This document shows positions 7,885 to 16,666 of a stretch of DNA of 64,000 bases, piece by piece; position 1 is the first letter of the stretch, and each line of letters begins with the position of its first letter. This stretch comes from Arthrobacter sp. AFG7.2 (lineage in GTDB: Bacteria; Actinomycetota; Actinomycetes; Actinomycetales; Micrococcaceae). Both the position numbers and the translations under genes were made by a program. The stretch spans positions 248,001-312,000 of the forward strand of contig NZ_PJMB01000005.1 in NCBI RefSeq assembly GCF_002892835.1, given 5' to 3'. The notes under the pieces were generated by a model. It was not told the DNA's origin, did not search any database, and saw nothing but the letters and a program-made list of their open reading frames with translations.

Positions 7885-8564
7885 CCCCGAGGCTCGGGCA
7901 GCTTCAGCACATAACCGCGCATGATGGCCATGATTGCCGCAACGCTTTGATCGCGGGTGCGCTCCGGATTGTACGTCTGGCGGTCGAGCCCCACAACGAA
8001 GCAGGCGCCGAAAATGGCCGTTTCCAGGCTGCCGCGCGGAACGCTTCCATCCACCGGGTAGGCTTCCGAGACGTTCTGCACCGCCTCCCCGATGACCTCC
8101 AGCAACTCACCGCGAAGCACAGCGAACGTGCCCTGCCACTCGCTGGGCGTACGCCAGTTCTCGCTGACCCACAGACGTGCGAAGGAAGGGTACTCCGCCA
8201 TGAAGTCCATGGCCTGGCCGATCATCGCCTCCATGGCCTGGAGGGGGTCGCGAGTCGAAGCCGGAAATCTATCTTCTGCCTTTTCAGCTCCTTCCTGTAT
8301 CCCCTGTCCTGCGGCTCCCAGCAGGCGGGCTTTCAGGATGTCCACACCGTGCCGCAGCAGCTGGGCAATAAGCTCGGATTTACTGCCGAAGTTGTAGTAG
8401 ACGGTCCCCTTGGAGACGCCCGCCGCAGCGGCAATCTCGTCAACCGTGACACCCGCGGCTCCACGTTCGCCAATCAGTTCCATGGAGGCGTCAAAGAGTT
8501 TCTGCCGCGTCGCGGCAGTCCGGGCCGGGCGAAGGGTCTTAGTTGACCCTGGTGGTGCACTCAT
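7881..8564 (-). CDS. TetR-family transcriptional regulator
   Basis: A 227-residue repressor. The N-terminal helix-turn-helix domain is clear: TRQKLFDASMELIGERGAAGVTVDEIAAAAGVSKGTVYYNFGSKSELIAQLL (about residues 19-70). The C-terminal ligand domain is not similar to a named subgroup. It lies third in a minus-strand operon, with ATGA overlaps on both sides. The palindromic operator in the operon promoter at 11343-11358 has the form expected for a TetR protein, so autorepression of the whole operon is likely. Confidence 0.92.
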   Translation of the reverse strand: MSAPPGSTKTLRPARTAATRQKLFDASMELIGERGAAGVTVDEIAAAAGVSKGTVYYNFGSKSELIAQLLRHGVDILKARLLGAAGQGIQEGAEKAEDRFPASTRDPLQAMEAMIGQAMDFMAEYPSFARLWVSENWRTPSEWQGTFAVLRGELLEVIGEAVQNVSEAYPVDGSVPRGSLETAIFGACFVVGLDRQTYNPERTRDQSVAAIMAIMRGYVLKLPEPRG

Positions 8565-10597
8565 ACCGCGATCTCCGGCTTCAAGGTTTTCAGGGTCCAG
8601 TATTTGTTCCTGCGAACGGCAAGGGTGGACAGGGCCGCCCCCAGGACGGTGTAGCCCAACAGGCCCAGGACGGTGGGGCCGATCATGGACAGGTCCGCCC
8701 CATAGATCAGGTGCCGCATTCCCGTCACCACATAGCCCATGGGCAGGATTTCATGCACGACGTGGAGCGGCTGCGGAGTGGTCTGCCAAGGGAAAGTACC
8801 ACCCGACGAGACCAGCTGCAGGACCAGCAGAATGAGCACCACCAGCTTGCCAGGGGAACCGAGCAAGGCCACAATGCCCTGGATGATGGCGCTGAACGCC
8901 ATGGCCGCGGCGAGCATGAAGAGCCACATCAGCACCGGATGCGCGGGATTGAGTCCCAGGGCGAGGTCCACCACCAGGGTGAGGAGGCTGGCCTGCACCA
9001 CCGAGACAGCCAGGAACGGCAGCCATCCGCCAAGTGCGATCTTCCAGGCGGGGGCATTGGACGCCAGCGCCCGCTGGGTGATGGGGCGCATGGCCTGGAT
9101 CAACATGAAGATTCCGATCCACAGGGCCAGTGTGAGGAAGAACGGCGCCAGTCCGGCGCCGTACGAGCCGGCCTTTGCCTGGGAAACGTTGCTGACTGCT
9201 ACGGGATCGGCCATGACCCGGGACAGGTTGCTCCGTTGGGCGTCATTCGGGTTGGGAACCTGTCCGGCACCATTGCCGATTTCGTCAGCCAGCGTCCGTG
9301 AACCCTCCGCTGCGGTGCCGGCGCCTGCCGCCAGTTGTGCCGCCCCGCCCTCAAGCCGTTGGCTGCCGTCTGCCAGGCGCCCCGAGCCGTCCAGGGCTGC
9401 CTGCTCACCGGTGGCCAGCGCCGCTGCCCCGGTATGGAGCTGGTCTGCACCCGAGGAAGCCTGGGAAACGGCGTCCTTGAGCGCTGGGATGCCGGTGGCG
9501 AGCTGGGCGGCGCCGGAACTGACAGAAGCTGCACCTGCAGCCAGCTGCTCAATCTTTGCTGTGTCCGTCTGCACCTTCGTCCTGGCTTCTGTCACAGGGC
9601 TGGAGCCGGCCGCGGCATCAAAGTCGGCCAGAATCGCGTCCGACTGTTCCTGTGTCAGGACACCGGTTGCCACGAGCCGCGCGTTGGACCCGGCCACCCG
9701 GGCCCGAAGCCCCTGGTCAGCCGCATCAAGCTGGGCGGCAAGCTCCTGGACTGTGGCGTTCAACTGGGCATTGCCGGCAGCAACCTGGGCTGCTCCGGCG
9801 GCGAGCGCCTGCGAATCTGCCGGGAGTGAGGCCGTCTTGTCCTTCAGTGTGGACAAGCCGCTGCTGAGCTGGCCTGCGCCGTCGGTGAGCTGGTTGGCGC
9901 CGTCCCGCAGTTTGACCTGCCCTGCGTACAGTTCGCCTGCTCCGCTGCTGAGGGCGGCGGCGCCCTCATGGAGGGTGGCGGCCCCGTCGCGAACTGACGC
10001 AACGCCGTCGGCCAAGCGGGCGGCACCGTCGCCCGCCTCGACCATTTTCGCGTGGATGGTCCCGAAGCCTGTCAGGAGCTGGTTGGCCGTTTCCTCGCCC
10101 ACCTCGGTTGCGACTGTGTCGTGAACCGCGGTGGTGAGCTTGTCCACGATGGTGCTCAGCAGATAGTTGTTTGCGTCGTTGGTGGTGACGTTGAGCATGG
10201 CCTGGCTGGCGGAGTCAAAGCTGCCCGGCGAGGCGAGGTTGGCTGAAAAGTCCTGCGGAATCTTGAGCGCAAAGGCATAATCGCCGCTGCTCACGCCCAT
10301 GTCCGCCTCTTCCGGCGTGGAAACGGGTATCCAGTGGAAGACGTTGCCGTCCACCAGGCTGTCCGCCACCTTCGCGCCGGCTTCCAGGCGCGTTCCATCG
10401 CTGGCCGTGGCGCCGGTATCCTCAATCACCAGAGCAGCGTCAAGGTGGTCAAGGTTGCCGTAAGGGTCCCAGTTTGCGTAAAGGTACACCGCGCCATACA
10501 GCAGCGGGACCATGGTCAGCGCAAGGATGGTCAGCTTTGGCAGCAGTCCGCCGGTCATGCGCTTGAGTTCGGAGCGGGCCAGCCGCAATATGGTCAC
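8561..10597 (-). CDS. YhgE/Pip-domain membrane protein (ABC-2/EsaA-like)
   Basis: A 678-residue polytopic protein. TM1 lies near the N-terminus (KLTILALTMVPLLYGAVYLY) and is followed by an extracytoplasmic region of about 440 residues. Its middle is a long run of heptad-like repeats of the form DGAxxLxxGAxxL, typical of YhgE/Pip proteins. About five TM helices follow in the last 200 residues. The family includes phage-infection protein Pip and type VII secretion EsaA; here it probably acts as an exporter-like permease. GTG 10597 overlaps the ATPase-gene stop (GTGA). The next gene overlaps it with ATGA. Confidence 0.88.
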   Translation of the reverse strand: MTILRLARSELKRMTGGLLPKLTILALTMVPLLYGAVYLYANWDPYGNLDHLDAALVIEDTGATASDGTRLEAGAKVADSLVDGNVFHWIPVSTPEEADMGVSSGDYAFALKIPQDFSANLASPGSFDSASQAMLNVTTNDANNYLLSTIVDKLTTAVHDTVATEVGEETANQLLTGFGTIHAKMVEAGDGAARLADGVASVRDGAATLHEGAAALSSGAGELYAGQVKLRDGANQLTDGAGQLSSGLSTLKDKTASLPADSQALAAGAAQVAAGNAQLNATVQELAAQLDAADQGLRARVAGSNARLVATGVLTQEQSDAILADFDAAAGSSPVTEARTKVQTDTAKIEQLAAGAASVSSGAAQLATGIPALKDAVSQASSGADQLHTGAAALATGEQAALDGSGRLADGSQRLEGGAAQLAAGAGTAAEGSRTLADEIGNGAGQVPNPNDAQRSNLSRVMADPVAVSNVSQAKAGSYGAGLAPFFLTLALWIGIFMLIQAMRPITQRALASNAPAWKIALGGWLPFLAVSVVQASLLTLVVDLALGLNPAHPVLMWLFMLAAAMAFSAIIQGIVALLGSPGKLVVLILLVLQLVSSGGTFPWQTTPQPLHVVHEILPMGYVVTGMRHLIYGADLSMIGPTVLGLLGYTVLGAALSTLAVRRNKYWTLKTLKPEIAV

Positions 10598-11301
10598 GAG
10601 GCAACCTCAGGGTCGAGTTCAGGAGTGTCCGCCGCATCCGGTTCGTCCTCATCCGGGTGCTTGTGCGGGTATACGGGGACGTCGTCGTTGCCAATGGCGG
10701 CGGCGGGTCCGTCCCACGACGGCGGGAGGGCACCAACGGTGGCGACGACGGCGAGCGGCCTTCCGTCGTCGAACGCCAGGCGCTGCAGCCGCGGCAGCCA
10801 GTCGGCGTGGTCCGCACTGTGCCGGTCAGGGGAGTCGACCACCAGCAGGTCGGTGTGCGGATTCGCCAAGGCCAGCGACGTCAGGAGCTCAAGCCGCCGG
10901 GCAGGATCCACTTGCTCCGACCACAGGTCTGCGATGTCCTCGAAACTGTTCACTTTCAGCCAGGGGCTGCTCATCAGGGCGCCCCGGTAGCGGCGGGGGA
11001 TCAGGGCAAGGTCCTCAGTGACCAGGTCACGGACGCTAAGGTGCTGCTCGGGCTCGTTGACGCCGGGGGAGTCCACCAGGGCGCTCGCAAGCCGGCGCGC
11101 CTTGATCTTCTGCGTGCCGTCCCAGCTGATGAGGCCGCCGGTCGCCTTCATCCTGCCGCTAAGGACCAAAGCGAGGGCCGTCCGGTGGTCCTGCCGCCCG
11201 CCGGCCACCAGCAGCAGTTGGCCGCGGCGGACCTGGAGTGAAGTGGTCGGAAGGAGGGGATCCCTGCGGCCCCTGGCAGAGAGCCGTTGTGCTGAAAGCA
11301 A
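10594..11301 (-). CDS. Degenerate ABC-transporter ATPase-like protein
   Basis: About 235 residues with the ABC-ATPase layout: RLSARG...LQVRRGQLLLVAGG at the A-loop/Walker A region, MKATGGLISWDG after it, and TDLLVVDSPDRH at the Walker B position. The catalytic residues are lost. Walker A reads GGRQDHRTA instead of GxxxxGKS/T, no LSGGQ signature precedes Walker B, and the usual DE is DS. It probably cannot hydrolyse ATP in the normal way. TTG 11301, with GAAAGG six bases upstream, is preferred over TTG 11343 because the promoter lies between them. It is first gene of the operon. Confidence 0.75.
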   Translation of the reverse strand: MLSAQRLSARGRRDPLLPTTSLQVRRGQLLLVAGGRQDHRTALALVLSGRMKATGGLISWDGTQKIKARRLASALVDSPGVNEPEQHLSVRDLVTEDLALIPRRYRGALMSSPWLKVNSFEDIADLWSEQVDPARRLELLTSLALANPHTDLLVVDSPDRHSADHADWLPRLQRLAFDDGRPLAVVATVGALPPSWDGPAAAIGNDDVPVYPHKHPDEDEPDAADTPELDPEVAS

Positions 11302-11332
11302 GAGTGGCCTTTCGCGGAAGATGTCTGCTTCC

Positions 11333-11361
11333 AGCCTAACCAAACTGACCAGTCAGTTCAA
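11333..11361 (-). promoter_or_regulatory. Promoter with TetR-type operator for the ATPase-Pip-TetR operon
   Basis: On the minus strand TTGAAC (-35, 11361-11356) and TAGGCT (-10, 11338-11333) are separated by exactly 17 bp. The perfect dyad AACTGAC-CA-GTCAGTT spans 11343-11358 and fills most of the spacer. A repressor bound there would block polymerase. The element lies in the short gap before the operon, supporting autoregulation by the TetR protein encoded third in it. Confidence 0.75.
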
Positions 11362-11379
11362 ATAAGGTAAGGGGCGCGC

Positions 11380-12834
11380 TTAGAGGCCGTACTTTTCAAG
11401 GAGGCGCAGCCAGACCTCACTGATGGTCGGGTAGGAGGGGACCGCGTGCCACAGCCGGTGCAGGGGCACCTCGCCCACGATGGCGATGGTTGCCGCATGC
11501 AAAAGCTCGGAAACATCCGGCCCGGCGAAGGTTGCACCGAGCAGCACCTGCCGGTCCTCGTCAACCACCAGCTGTGCCCAGCCTTCATAATTCTCGGAAT
11601 GCAGCGACGAACCGGCCACCTGGATGGGAAGCTCCACTGACGAGGCGTTAAAGCCGTCCTGGCGGGCAGTCTCCAGGCTGCGGCCCACCATAGCCAGCTC
11701 CGGATCGGTAAATACGACGTTGGGCACCGCGTGCTGGTTTGCAGTTTGGGAAAAGCGGCTCCACTCTTCCGGGGTCCCCTTGAGCTCACCCCGGGCCCGG
11801 GCCGCGATGGCGTCCCCGGTGGCCCTGGCCTCGTACTTTCCCTGGTGCGTCAGTAAGTTCTTGCCCGCCGCGTCACCTGCTGCATACAGCCAGGGCCCAT
11901 CTCCGGGGGCACCCTGAACCACGCCGGAATTGTCCGTGCTGAGGGAAAGGTGGCCTTTGTCATCCGGTTCGAAGCCGAGACTTTCCAGCCTCAGCCCCTC
12001 AAGCGCAGGATGGCGCCCCGTGGACACGAGCACCTTGTCAGCGGTGACAGTTGTCCCGTCCCCCAACTGCAGGCTGAACGTGCCGTCGTCGTTGGTGTTG
12101 ATGCTCTGTGTTGCTGTGTTGAGCCGGAGTTCCACGCCGTCCGCGCGGAGGCCGGCGGCCACAAGGTCAGCCGCCTCCTCCGGGTACTTTCCCAGCAGCC
12201 TGCTGCGGGCAACGAGCGTGACCGCCGAGCCGAGACGGGCGAAGGCCTGGGCCAGCTCCGCCCCGGCAACGCCACCGCCCAGGACTGCCAGCCGCTCCGG
12301 GATTTCGCTGGCGGACGTTGCCTCCCGGGTACCCCAGACCTGCACGTCCTCGAGTCCTTCAACCGGGGGCATGGCGGGCATTGAACCGGTGGCCAGCACC
12401 ACTGCATGGCGCGCCAGCAGCCGATGTGTGGTTCCGTCCAGGCCGGCCACCTGGACGCTCTTGGTGCCGGTAAGCCAGGCGTGGCCCCTCATGAGGTCGA
12501 TCCCGGAATCCTTGACCCACGCAACCTGGCTGTCATCCTGCCAGTTGGACGTGAAGTAATCCCTGCGCTTCAGGACTGCAGCAGCGTCAAGAGTCCGTGT
12601 GACAGCTTCCTTTGCGCCGGGCGTCGTCTGTGCCGCGTGCAGTGCAGTCCCGGGCCGAAGCAGTGCCTTGGACGGCATGCACGCCCAGTATGAGCATTCT
12701 CCGCCGACCAGTTCTGCTTCAATCAGCACCACCGAGAGCCCGCCCTGCGCCACGCGGTCCGCGACATTTTCTCCTACGGCGCCGGCGCCGATAACAACTA
12801 CGTCAAATTCCTGCTCAACAGGCTCGGGCATCAT
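11380..12834 (-). CDS. NAD(P)/FAD-dependent disulfide oxidoreductase family protein
   Basis: A 484-residue class-I pyridine nucleotide-disulfide oxidoreductase. FAD-binding motif DVVVIGAGAVGENVADRV at the N-terminus; redox-active disulfide in GGECSYWACMPSKALL (C-x4-C); NAD(P)-binding GGGVAGAELAQAFARLG in the middle; second FAD motif LYAAGDAAG; dimerisation domain at the C-terminus. The usual C-terminal HPTxSE active-site motif is lengthened to HAVPSYPTISE, which keeps the His and Glu. This argues against a classical E3 of pyruvate dehydrogenase. Mercuric reductase-like or quinone reductase (LpdA-like) activity is possible; the substrate is unknown. Confidence 0.87.
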   Translation of the reverse strand: MMPEPVEQEFDVVVIGAGAVGENVADRVAQGGLSVVLIEAELVGGECSYWACMPSKALLRPGTALHAAQTTPGAKEAVTRTLDAAAVLKRRDYFTSNWQDDSQVAWVKDSGIDLMRGHAWLTGTKSVQVAGLDGTTHRLLARHAVVLATGSMPAMPPVEGLEDVQVWGTREATSASEIPERLAVLGGGVAGAELAQAFARLGSAVTLVARSRLLGKYPEEAADLVAAGLRADGVELRLNTATQSINTNDDGTFSLQLGDGTTVTADKVLVSTGRHPALEGLRLESLGFEPDDKGHLSLSTDNSGVVQGAPGDGPWLYAAGDAAGKNLLTHQGKYEARATGDAIAARARGELKGTPEEWSRFSQTANQHAVPNVVFTDPELAMVGRSLETARQDGFNASSVELPIQVAGSSLHSENYEGWAQLVVDEDRQVLLGATFAGPDVSELLHAATIAIVGEVPLHRLWHAVPSYPTISEVWLRLLEKYGL

Positions 12835-12891
12835 GGGGACAGCCTACGCCGGGCGCGATCCGGGGCGTCCAGGTCAATGGGGACTGCTTAA

Positions 12892-12926
12892 CGCAAAAGG
12901 TCCGCACCGGCGAACCGGTGCGGACC
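12892..12926 (-). terminator. Rho-independent terminator of tRNA-Arg
   Basis: A 12-bp perfect stem (GGTCCGCACCGG pairing with CCGGTGCGGACC, 12899-12926) closes a 4-base loop. On the minus strand it is followed by TTTTGCGTT. It lies 4 bases after the CCA end of the tRNA gene. Confidence 0.85.
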
Positions 12927-12930
12927 TGAT

Positions 12931-13007
<77 letters not shown>

Positions 13008-13107
13008 ATCTTGTGTTCCAGGAGAAGAACCGCTCTCCCTGAACCTCGAATTACTTTACGCGAGGGTTGGGTGTAGTGACAAATCGGGAGGCATGTAATC
13101 TCCGCAA

Positions 13108-13136
13108 CTAGACCGGTCTAGGTGACCTTTGTCACT
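13108..13136. promoter_or_regulatory. Palindrome and CRP/GlxR-like site upstream of pckG
   Basis: The perfect 14-bp palindrome CTAGACCGGTCTAG lies at 13108-13121. Directly after it GTGA-N6-TCAC (13122-13135) matches the core of the CRP/GlxR consensus TGTGA-N6-TCACA, missing only the outer T and A. Another GTGACAAA lies at 13076-13083. They sit about 150-175 bases before the pckG start. Control of pck by GlxR is known in corynebacteria; here it is inferred. Confidence 0.5.
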
Positions 13137-13284
13137 TAAATCGCGTGATTGGCCACTGAATTCCTTGATTTCGCGCGGAATTCTATTTCTGTGGCCTGAA
13201 ACCGTCAGCATACGTCCCAAAAACGGCACTGGTCCGGACCATAGCATTTAGCACACACCGATGTACCCGAGGAAGGGAACCGAA

Positions 13285-15120
13285 ATGGGCGATCTGGCGC
13301 AAAAGCCGCTGCTTGATAAAGCACCCACCACACATGCCGCCCTGCTGGCATGGGTCGAAGAGGTTGCAGAGCTAACGCAGCCGGACCGTATCTATTGGGT
13401 GGACGGGTCCGAAGAGGAAAATACCCGGCTCACTGACGAGCTCGTGGCAGCGGGAACGCTGACCCGGCTGAACCCGGAACTCTTCCCCAATTCCTTCGCC
13501 GCCTTCTCCGACCCGGCCGATGTAGCCCGGGTCGAAGAGCAGACCTTCATCTGCTCGGAAAACGAGCGCGACGCCGGGTTCACCAACAACTGGATGGCCC
13601 CTGCCCGGATGAAGGACAAGCTGCGGGGCCTGTTTTCCGGCTCCATGCGAGGCCGCACCATGTACGTCATCCCGTTCGTCATGGGCCACCTCGACGCAGA
13701 GGATCCCAAGTTCGGCGTCGAGATTACGGACAGCGCCTACGTTGTTGCTTCGATGCGGATCATGGCCAATATCGGCACTGCGGTGCTGGACAAGATGACG
13801 CAGACCGACGCGTTCTTCGTCCCCGCACTGCACTCCCTGGGGGCGCCGCTCGAAGCCGGCCAGGCAGACGTTCCGTGGCCGTGCAACCCGGACAAGTGGA
13901 TTGTCCACTTCCCGGAGGAGCGCTCCATCTGGTCCTTCGGCTCCGGCTACGGCGGCAACGCCCTGCTGGGCAAGAAGTGCTACGCCCTTCGCATCGCCTC
14001 CGTCATGGCACGCGACGAAGGCTGGCTTGCCGAGCACATGCTCATCCTCAAGCTCACCTCGCCGGCGAAGAAGAACTACTACATCTCCGCCGCCTTCCCC
14101 TCCGCCTGCGGCAAGACCAACCTTGCCCTCCTTGACCCCACCATTGAGGGCTGGGACGTTGAAACCCTCGGCGACGACATCACCTGGATGCGGATCGGCA
14201 AGGAAGGCGAACTGCGCGCCACCAACCCGGAGGCCGGCCTGTTCGGCGTTGCCCCGGGTACGGGCTGGGGCACCAACCCGAACGCCATGCGTGCCATCGC
14301 CAAGGGCCACAGCATCTTCACCAACGTTGCATTGACCGACGACGGCGGTGTCTGGTGGGAGGGCATGACGGACGAGGTGCCCGCGCACCTCACTGACTGG
14401 CAGGGCAACTCCTGGACGCCTGATTCTGACAAGCCGGCAGCCCACCCCAACTCCCGGTTCTGCACCCCGATCTCGCAGATCGACATGCTGGCCGAGGAGT
14501 ACTACAGCCCCGAAGGTGTAGAGCTCTCCGCCATCCTCTTCGGCGGCCGGCGCAAGACCACGGTTCCCCTGGTAACCCAGGCCCGCAGCTGGACCAACGG
14601 CATCTTCATGGGCTCCACGCTCTCCTCGGAGACCACGGCCGCTGCCGCGGGGCAGGTCGGCGTACTCCGCCGCGACCCCATGGCCATGCTGCCGTTCATC
14701 GGGTACGACGCGGGGGACTACCTCAAGCACTGGATCAGTGTTTCCGGCAAGGCCAACCCCGAACGCCTGCCCCACATCTTCCTGGTGAACTGGTTCCGCC
14801 GCACGGCTGACGGCGGTTTCGCCTGGCCTGGCTTCGGAGACAATGCCCGGGTCCTGAAGTGGGCCATCGAGCGGCTCGAAGGCAAGGCTGACGCCATCGA
14901 GACCCCGATCGGCTTCGTGCCCTCGGGCCACTCGCTGGACCTCACCGGCCTGGACCTCACCCACGCACACGTGGAGGACGCCGTCCGTGTCGACCGCGAG
15001 GAATGGGATGCGGAGCTGGCCTCCATCGAGGAGTGGTACGCAAAGTTCGGCGATTCACTCCCGGACGCCCTGCGTTCCGAGCTTGAGGCCCTGAAAGAGC
15101 GGATGGCTGACCACAGCTGA
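13285..15120 (+). CDS. pckG: Phosphoenolpyruvate carboxykinase (GTP)
   Basis: Gluconeogenic enzyme: oxaloacetate + GTP to PEP + CO2 + GDP. The protein is 611 residues, as usual for GTP-type PEPCKs. The kinase-1a P-loop [23 protein letters not shown] with metal-binding Asp, [12 protein letters not shown], and the nucleotide-binding NWFRR segment are visible. ATG 13285 is chosen because AGGAAGG precedes it at proper spacing and the conserved region begins shortly after. An in-frame ATG at 13261 lies upstream of that ribosome site. A long hairpin follows the stop. Confidence 0.97.
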   Translation: MGDLAQKPLLDKAPTTHAALLAWVEEVAELTQPDRIYWVDGSEEENTRLTDELVAAGTLTRLNPELFPNSFAAFSDPADVARVEEQTFICSENERDAGFTNNWMAPARMKDKLRGLFSGSMRGRTMYVIPFVMGHLDAEDPKFGVEITDSAYVVASMRIMANIGTAVLDKMTQTDAFFVPALHSLGAPLEAGQADVPWPCNPDKWIVHFPEERSIWSFGSGYGGNALLGKKCYALRIASVMARDEGWLAEHMLILKLTSPAKKNYYISAAFPSACGKTNLALLDPTIEGWDVETLGDDITWMRIGKEGELRATNPEAGLFGVAPGTGWGTNPNAMRAIAKGHSIFTNVALTDDGGVWWEGMTDEVPAHLTDWQGNSWTPDSDKPAAHPNSRFCTPISQIDMLAEEYYSPEGVELSAILFGGRRKTTVPLVTQARSWTNGIFMGSTLSSETTAAAAGQVGVLRRDPMAMLPFIGYDAGDYLKHWISVSGKANPERLPHIFLVNWFRRTADGGFAWPGFGDNARVLKWAIERLEGKADAIETPIGFVPSGHSLDLTGLDLTHAHVEDAVRVDREEWDAELASIEEWYAKFGDSLPDALRSELEALKERMADHS

Positions 15121-15141
15121 CCGGCCCGAAACCACCAGACG

Positions 15142-15193
15142 CAACGACGGCGGCGCCGCACCTTCCAGAAAAGGTGCGGCGCCGCCGTCGTTG
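15142..15193. terminator. Hairpin between convergent pckG and hmp
   Basis: A 23-bp perfect inverted repeat (15142-15164 with 15171-15193) with a 6-base loop CCAGAA. It lies 22 bases after the pckG stop and about 80 bases beyond the hmp stop. There is no strong T-run on the plus strand. The great stem strength and convergent position support transcription termination or RNA 3'-end protection. Confidence 0.75.
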
Positions 15194-15274
15194 CCTTCCG
15201 GATTTCTATTCAGAAATGCAGGCCTCGCAGCGGCGAAGCCTGCACAGCTGGACAAAAACTCCGCGGTGAAAGTG

Positions 15275-16435
15275 TCAGCTGGCCAGCCAGATGTCCGGGC
15301 CAAAGACCTCGTAGTGGATCCGCGTGGCCGGGATGCCGGCGTTGATGGCCTCGTTGCGGATGTTCTTCATGAACGGCAGCGGGCCGCACAGGTACAGGGA
15401 AGCGTCCGCAGGAAGATCCACCTCCCGCAGGGACATGAAGCCTTCCTTCGCTCCAGCCACGGGCTGTTCGAGCCACAGCTGCAGCTCGGCCCCGTCCAGG
15501 CGTTCGACGTCGTCCGTCATCTGGCTGCGGAGTGCCCAGCTGTCCAGGGTGCTTTCCGCGTGAAGGACCAGCACCTGGCGTTCTGATCCGGCCTCCGCAA
15601 GTGAACGGAGGATCGATGCGGTGGGTGTGCAGCCGATGCCGGCGGAGGCCAGGACCACCGGACCGTCGCCTTCCTTGAGGGTGATTTCACCGTAGGGGTT
15701 CGAGATGTCCAGGATGTCGCCCACCTGCACGCTGTTGTGGAGGACGGGGGAGACTTCACCGCCGTCGTCGAGTTTGGTGGTGAAGCTGCGGGTCTCTCCG
15801 GCTTCCCCGGAGAGGGAGTACTGGCGCACCTGGCGAAGGCCTTCGGGCAGGGTCACTTTGACGCTGATGTACTGGCCGGGAAGGGCCTGGGTGACGGGGG
15901 TATCGTCCGCGGGCTCAAGGGTAAAGGTCATGGAGCCGGCGCCGGCGGGAGTCTTGGCCGCCACCCGCCATGGCATCCACATCCGGTCATTGGCCTGCAT
16001 CGCGTAAAGGCCCTTTTCCAGCTTGATCAGGGCGTCGGCCATCAACCAGTACACCTCGGTCCAGGCTTCAGCGATTTCCGGGGTGATGACCTCTGCCAGG
16101 TCCTCGGCGATCGCAGCGAACAGGTGCTCGTAGACCACCTGGTACTGCGGTTCGGTGATGCCCAGGGACGCATGCCGGTGGGCAATCCGGGAGAGGACAG
16201 TCTCGGGAAGGGTGCCCGGGTTGTTGACAAGATGGGTGGCGAAGGCGGCGATGCTGCCCGCCAGGGCCTGCTGCTGGTTGCCGGAACGCTGGTTGGAGCG
16301 GCTGAACAAGCCGTCCAGGAGTTCGGGATGGGCAGCAAACAGGCGGGCGTAGAAGTTGGGCGTGATGGCGCCGATCCTTGACCCGACAAGGGGCAGGGTT
16401 GCTTCAATGACGGGGCGGGATTTTTCCGAGAGCAT
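15275..16435 (-). CDS. hmp: Flavohemoglobin, nitric oxide dioxygenase
   Basis: Detoxifies NO to nitrate using O2 and NAD(P)H. The 386-residue protein has an N-terminal globin domain (about 1-140; proximal-His region LFAAHPELL...FATHLV...HRHASLGI) and a ferredoxin-reductase-like half. This half contains the FAD motif RQYSLSG, an NAD-binding stretch VVLASAGIGCTPTASIL, and the C-terminal LYLCGPLPFM and HYEVFGPD. ATG 16435 follows CAGGAG at correct spacing; the longer in-frame extension has no such site and would overlap the promoter. The gene nsrR lies just upstream on the same strand. Confidence 0.96.
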   Translation of the reverse strand: MLSEKSRPVIEATLPLVGSRIGAITPNFYARLFAAHPELLDGLFSRSNQRSGNQQQALAGSIAAFATHLVNNPGTLPETVLSRIAHRHASLGITEPQYQVVYEHLFAAIAEDLAEVITPEIAEAWTEVYWLMADALIKLEKGLYAMQANDRMWMPWRVAAKTPAGAGSMTFTLEPADDTPVTQALPGQYISVKVTLPEGLRQVRQYSLSGEAGETRSFTTKLDDGGEVSPVLHNSVQVGDILDISNPYGEITLKEGDGPVVLASAGIGCTPTASILRSLAEAGSERQVLVLHAESTLDSWALRSQMTDDVERLDGAELQLWLEQPVAGAKEGFMSLREVDLPADASLYLCGPLPFMKNIRNEAINAGIPATRIHYEVFGPDIWLAS

Positions 16436-16483
16436 GGGAACTCCTGAGGTAGTGACCGGGGCCTTCGTCCGGCCTTCGCGAAT

Positions 16484-16516
16484 ACATGCATTAGAAATAC
16501 AAGTTTTCTTACCCAA
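16484..16516 (-). promoter_or_regulatory. hmp promoter with NsrR-type operator
   Basis: On the minus strand TTGGGT (16516-16511) and TAATGC (16493-16488) form a promoter with a 17-bp spacer. Overlapping the spacer and -10 is a 21-bp imperfect dyad, halves ACTTGTATTT and TAATGCATGT around one C (16504-16484), with 7 of 10 positions symmetric. This resembles the NsrR consensus of two 10-11 bp A/T-rich halves containing TGCATTT. The hmp start is about 45 bases past the expected transcription start. Confidence 0.75.
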
Positions 16517-16517
16517 T

Positions 16518-16534
16518 TTCTACAGCTTGTAGAA
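16518..16534. promoter_or_regulatory. Perfect dyad TTCTACA-N3-TGTAGAA just upstream of the hmp -35 box
   Basis: TTCTACA (16518-16524), GCT, TGTAGAA (16528-16534) is a perfect 7-bp inverted repeat immediately upstream of the hmp -35 element. It is distinct in sequence from the NsrR-type dyad and may bind a second regulator. The protein is not identifiable from the sequence. Confidence 0.4.
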
Positions 16535-16666
16535 GGATGGTGCAAATCGTCCGGTAACACAGGCAGCAGGAGGTGTACAAAAGGGTCAGGGACTGCGAAT
16601 GCGGGGCCTCAAAGTCCCGGGGCGCGGCCCCCTCCGGCACTGCGGGGCTTGTGGTTGCGGGGGCTT

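Noticed and set aside
8739..10124. 461-codon open frame antisense to the YhgE/Pip gene
   Set aside because: Ala/Ser/Pro-rich shadow of the DGAxxL repeats; the sense protein is clear.
13372..14970. 532-codon open frame antisense to pckG
   Set aside because: Produced by high GC3 on the opposite strand of a well-supported gene; the translation is low-complexity and matches no family.
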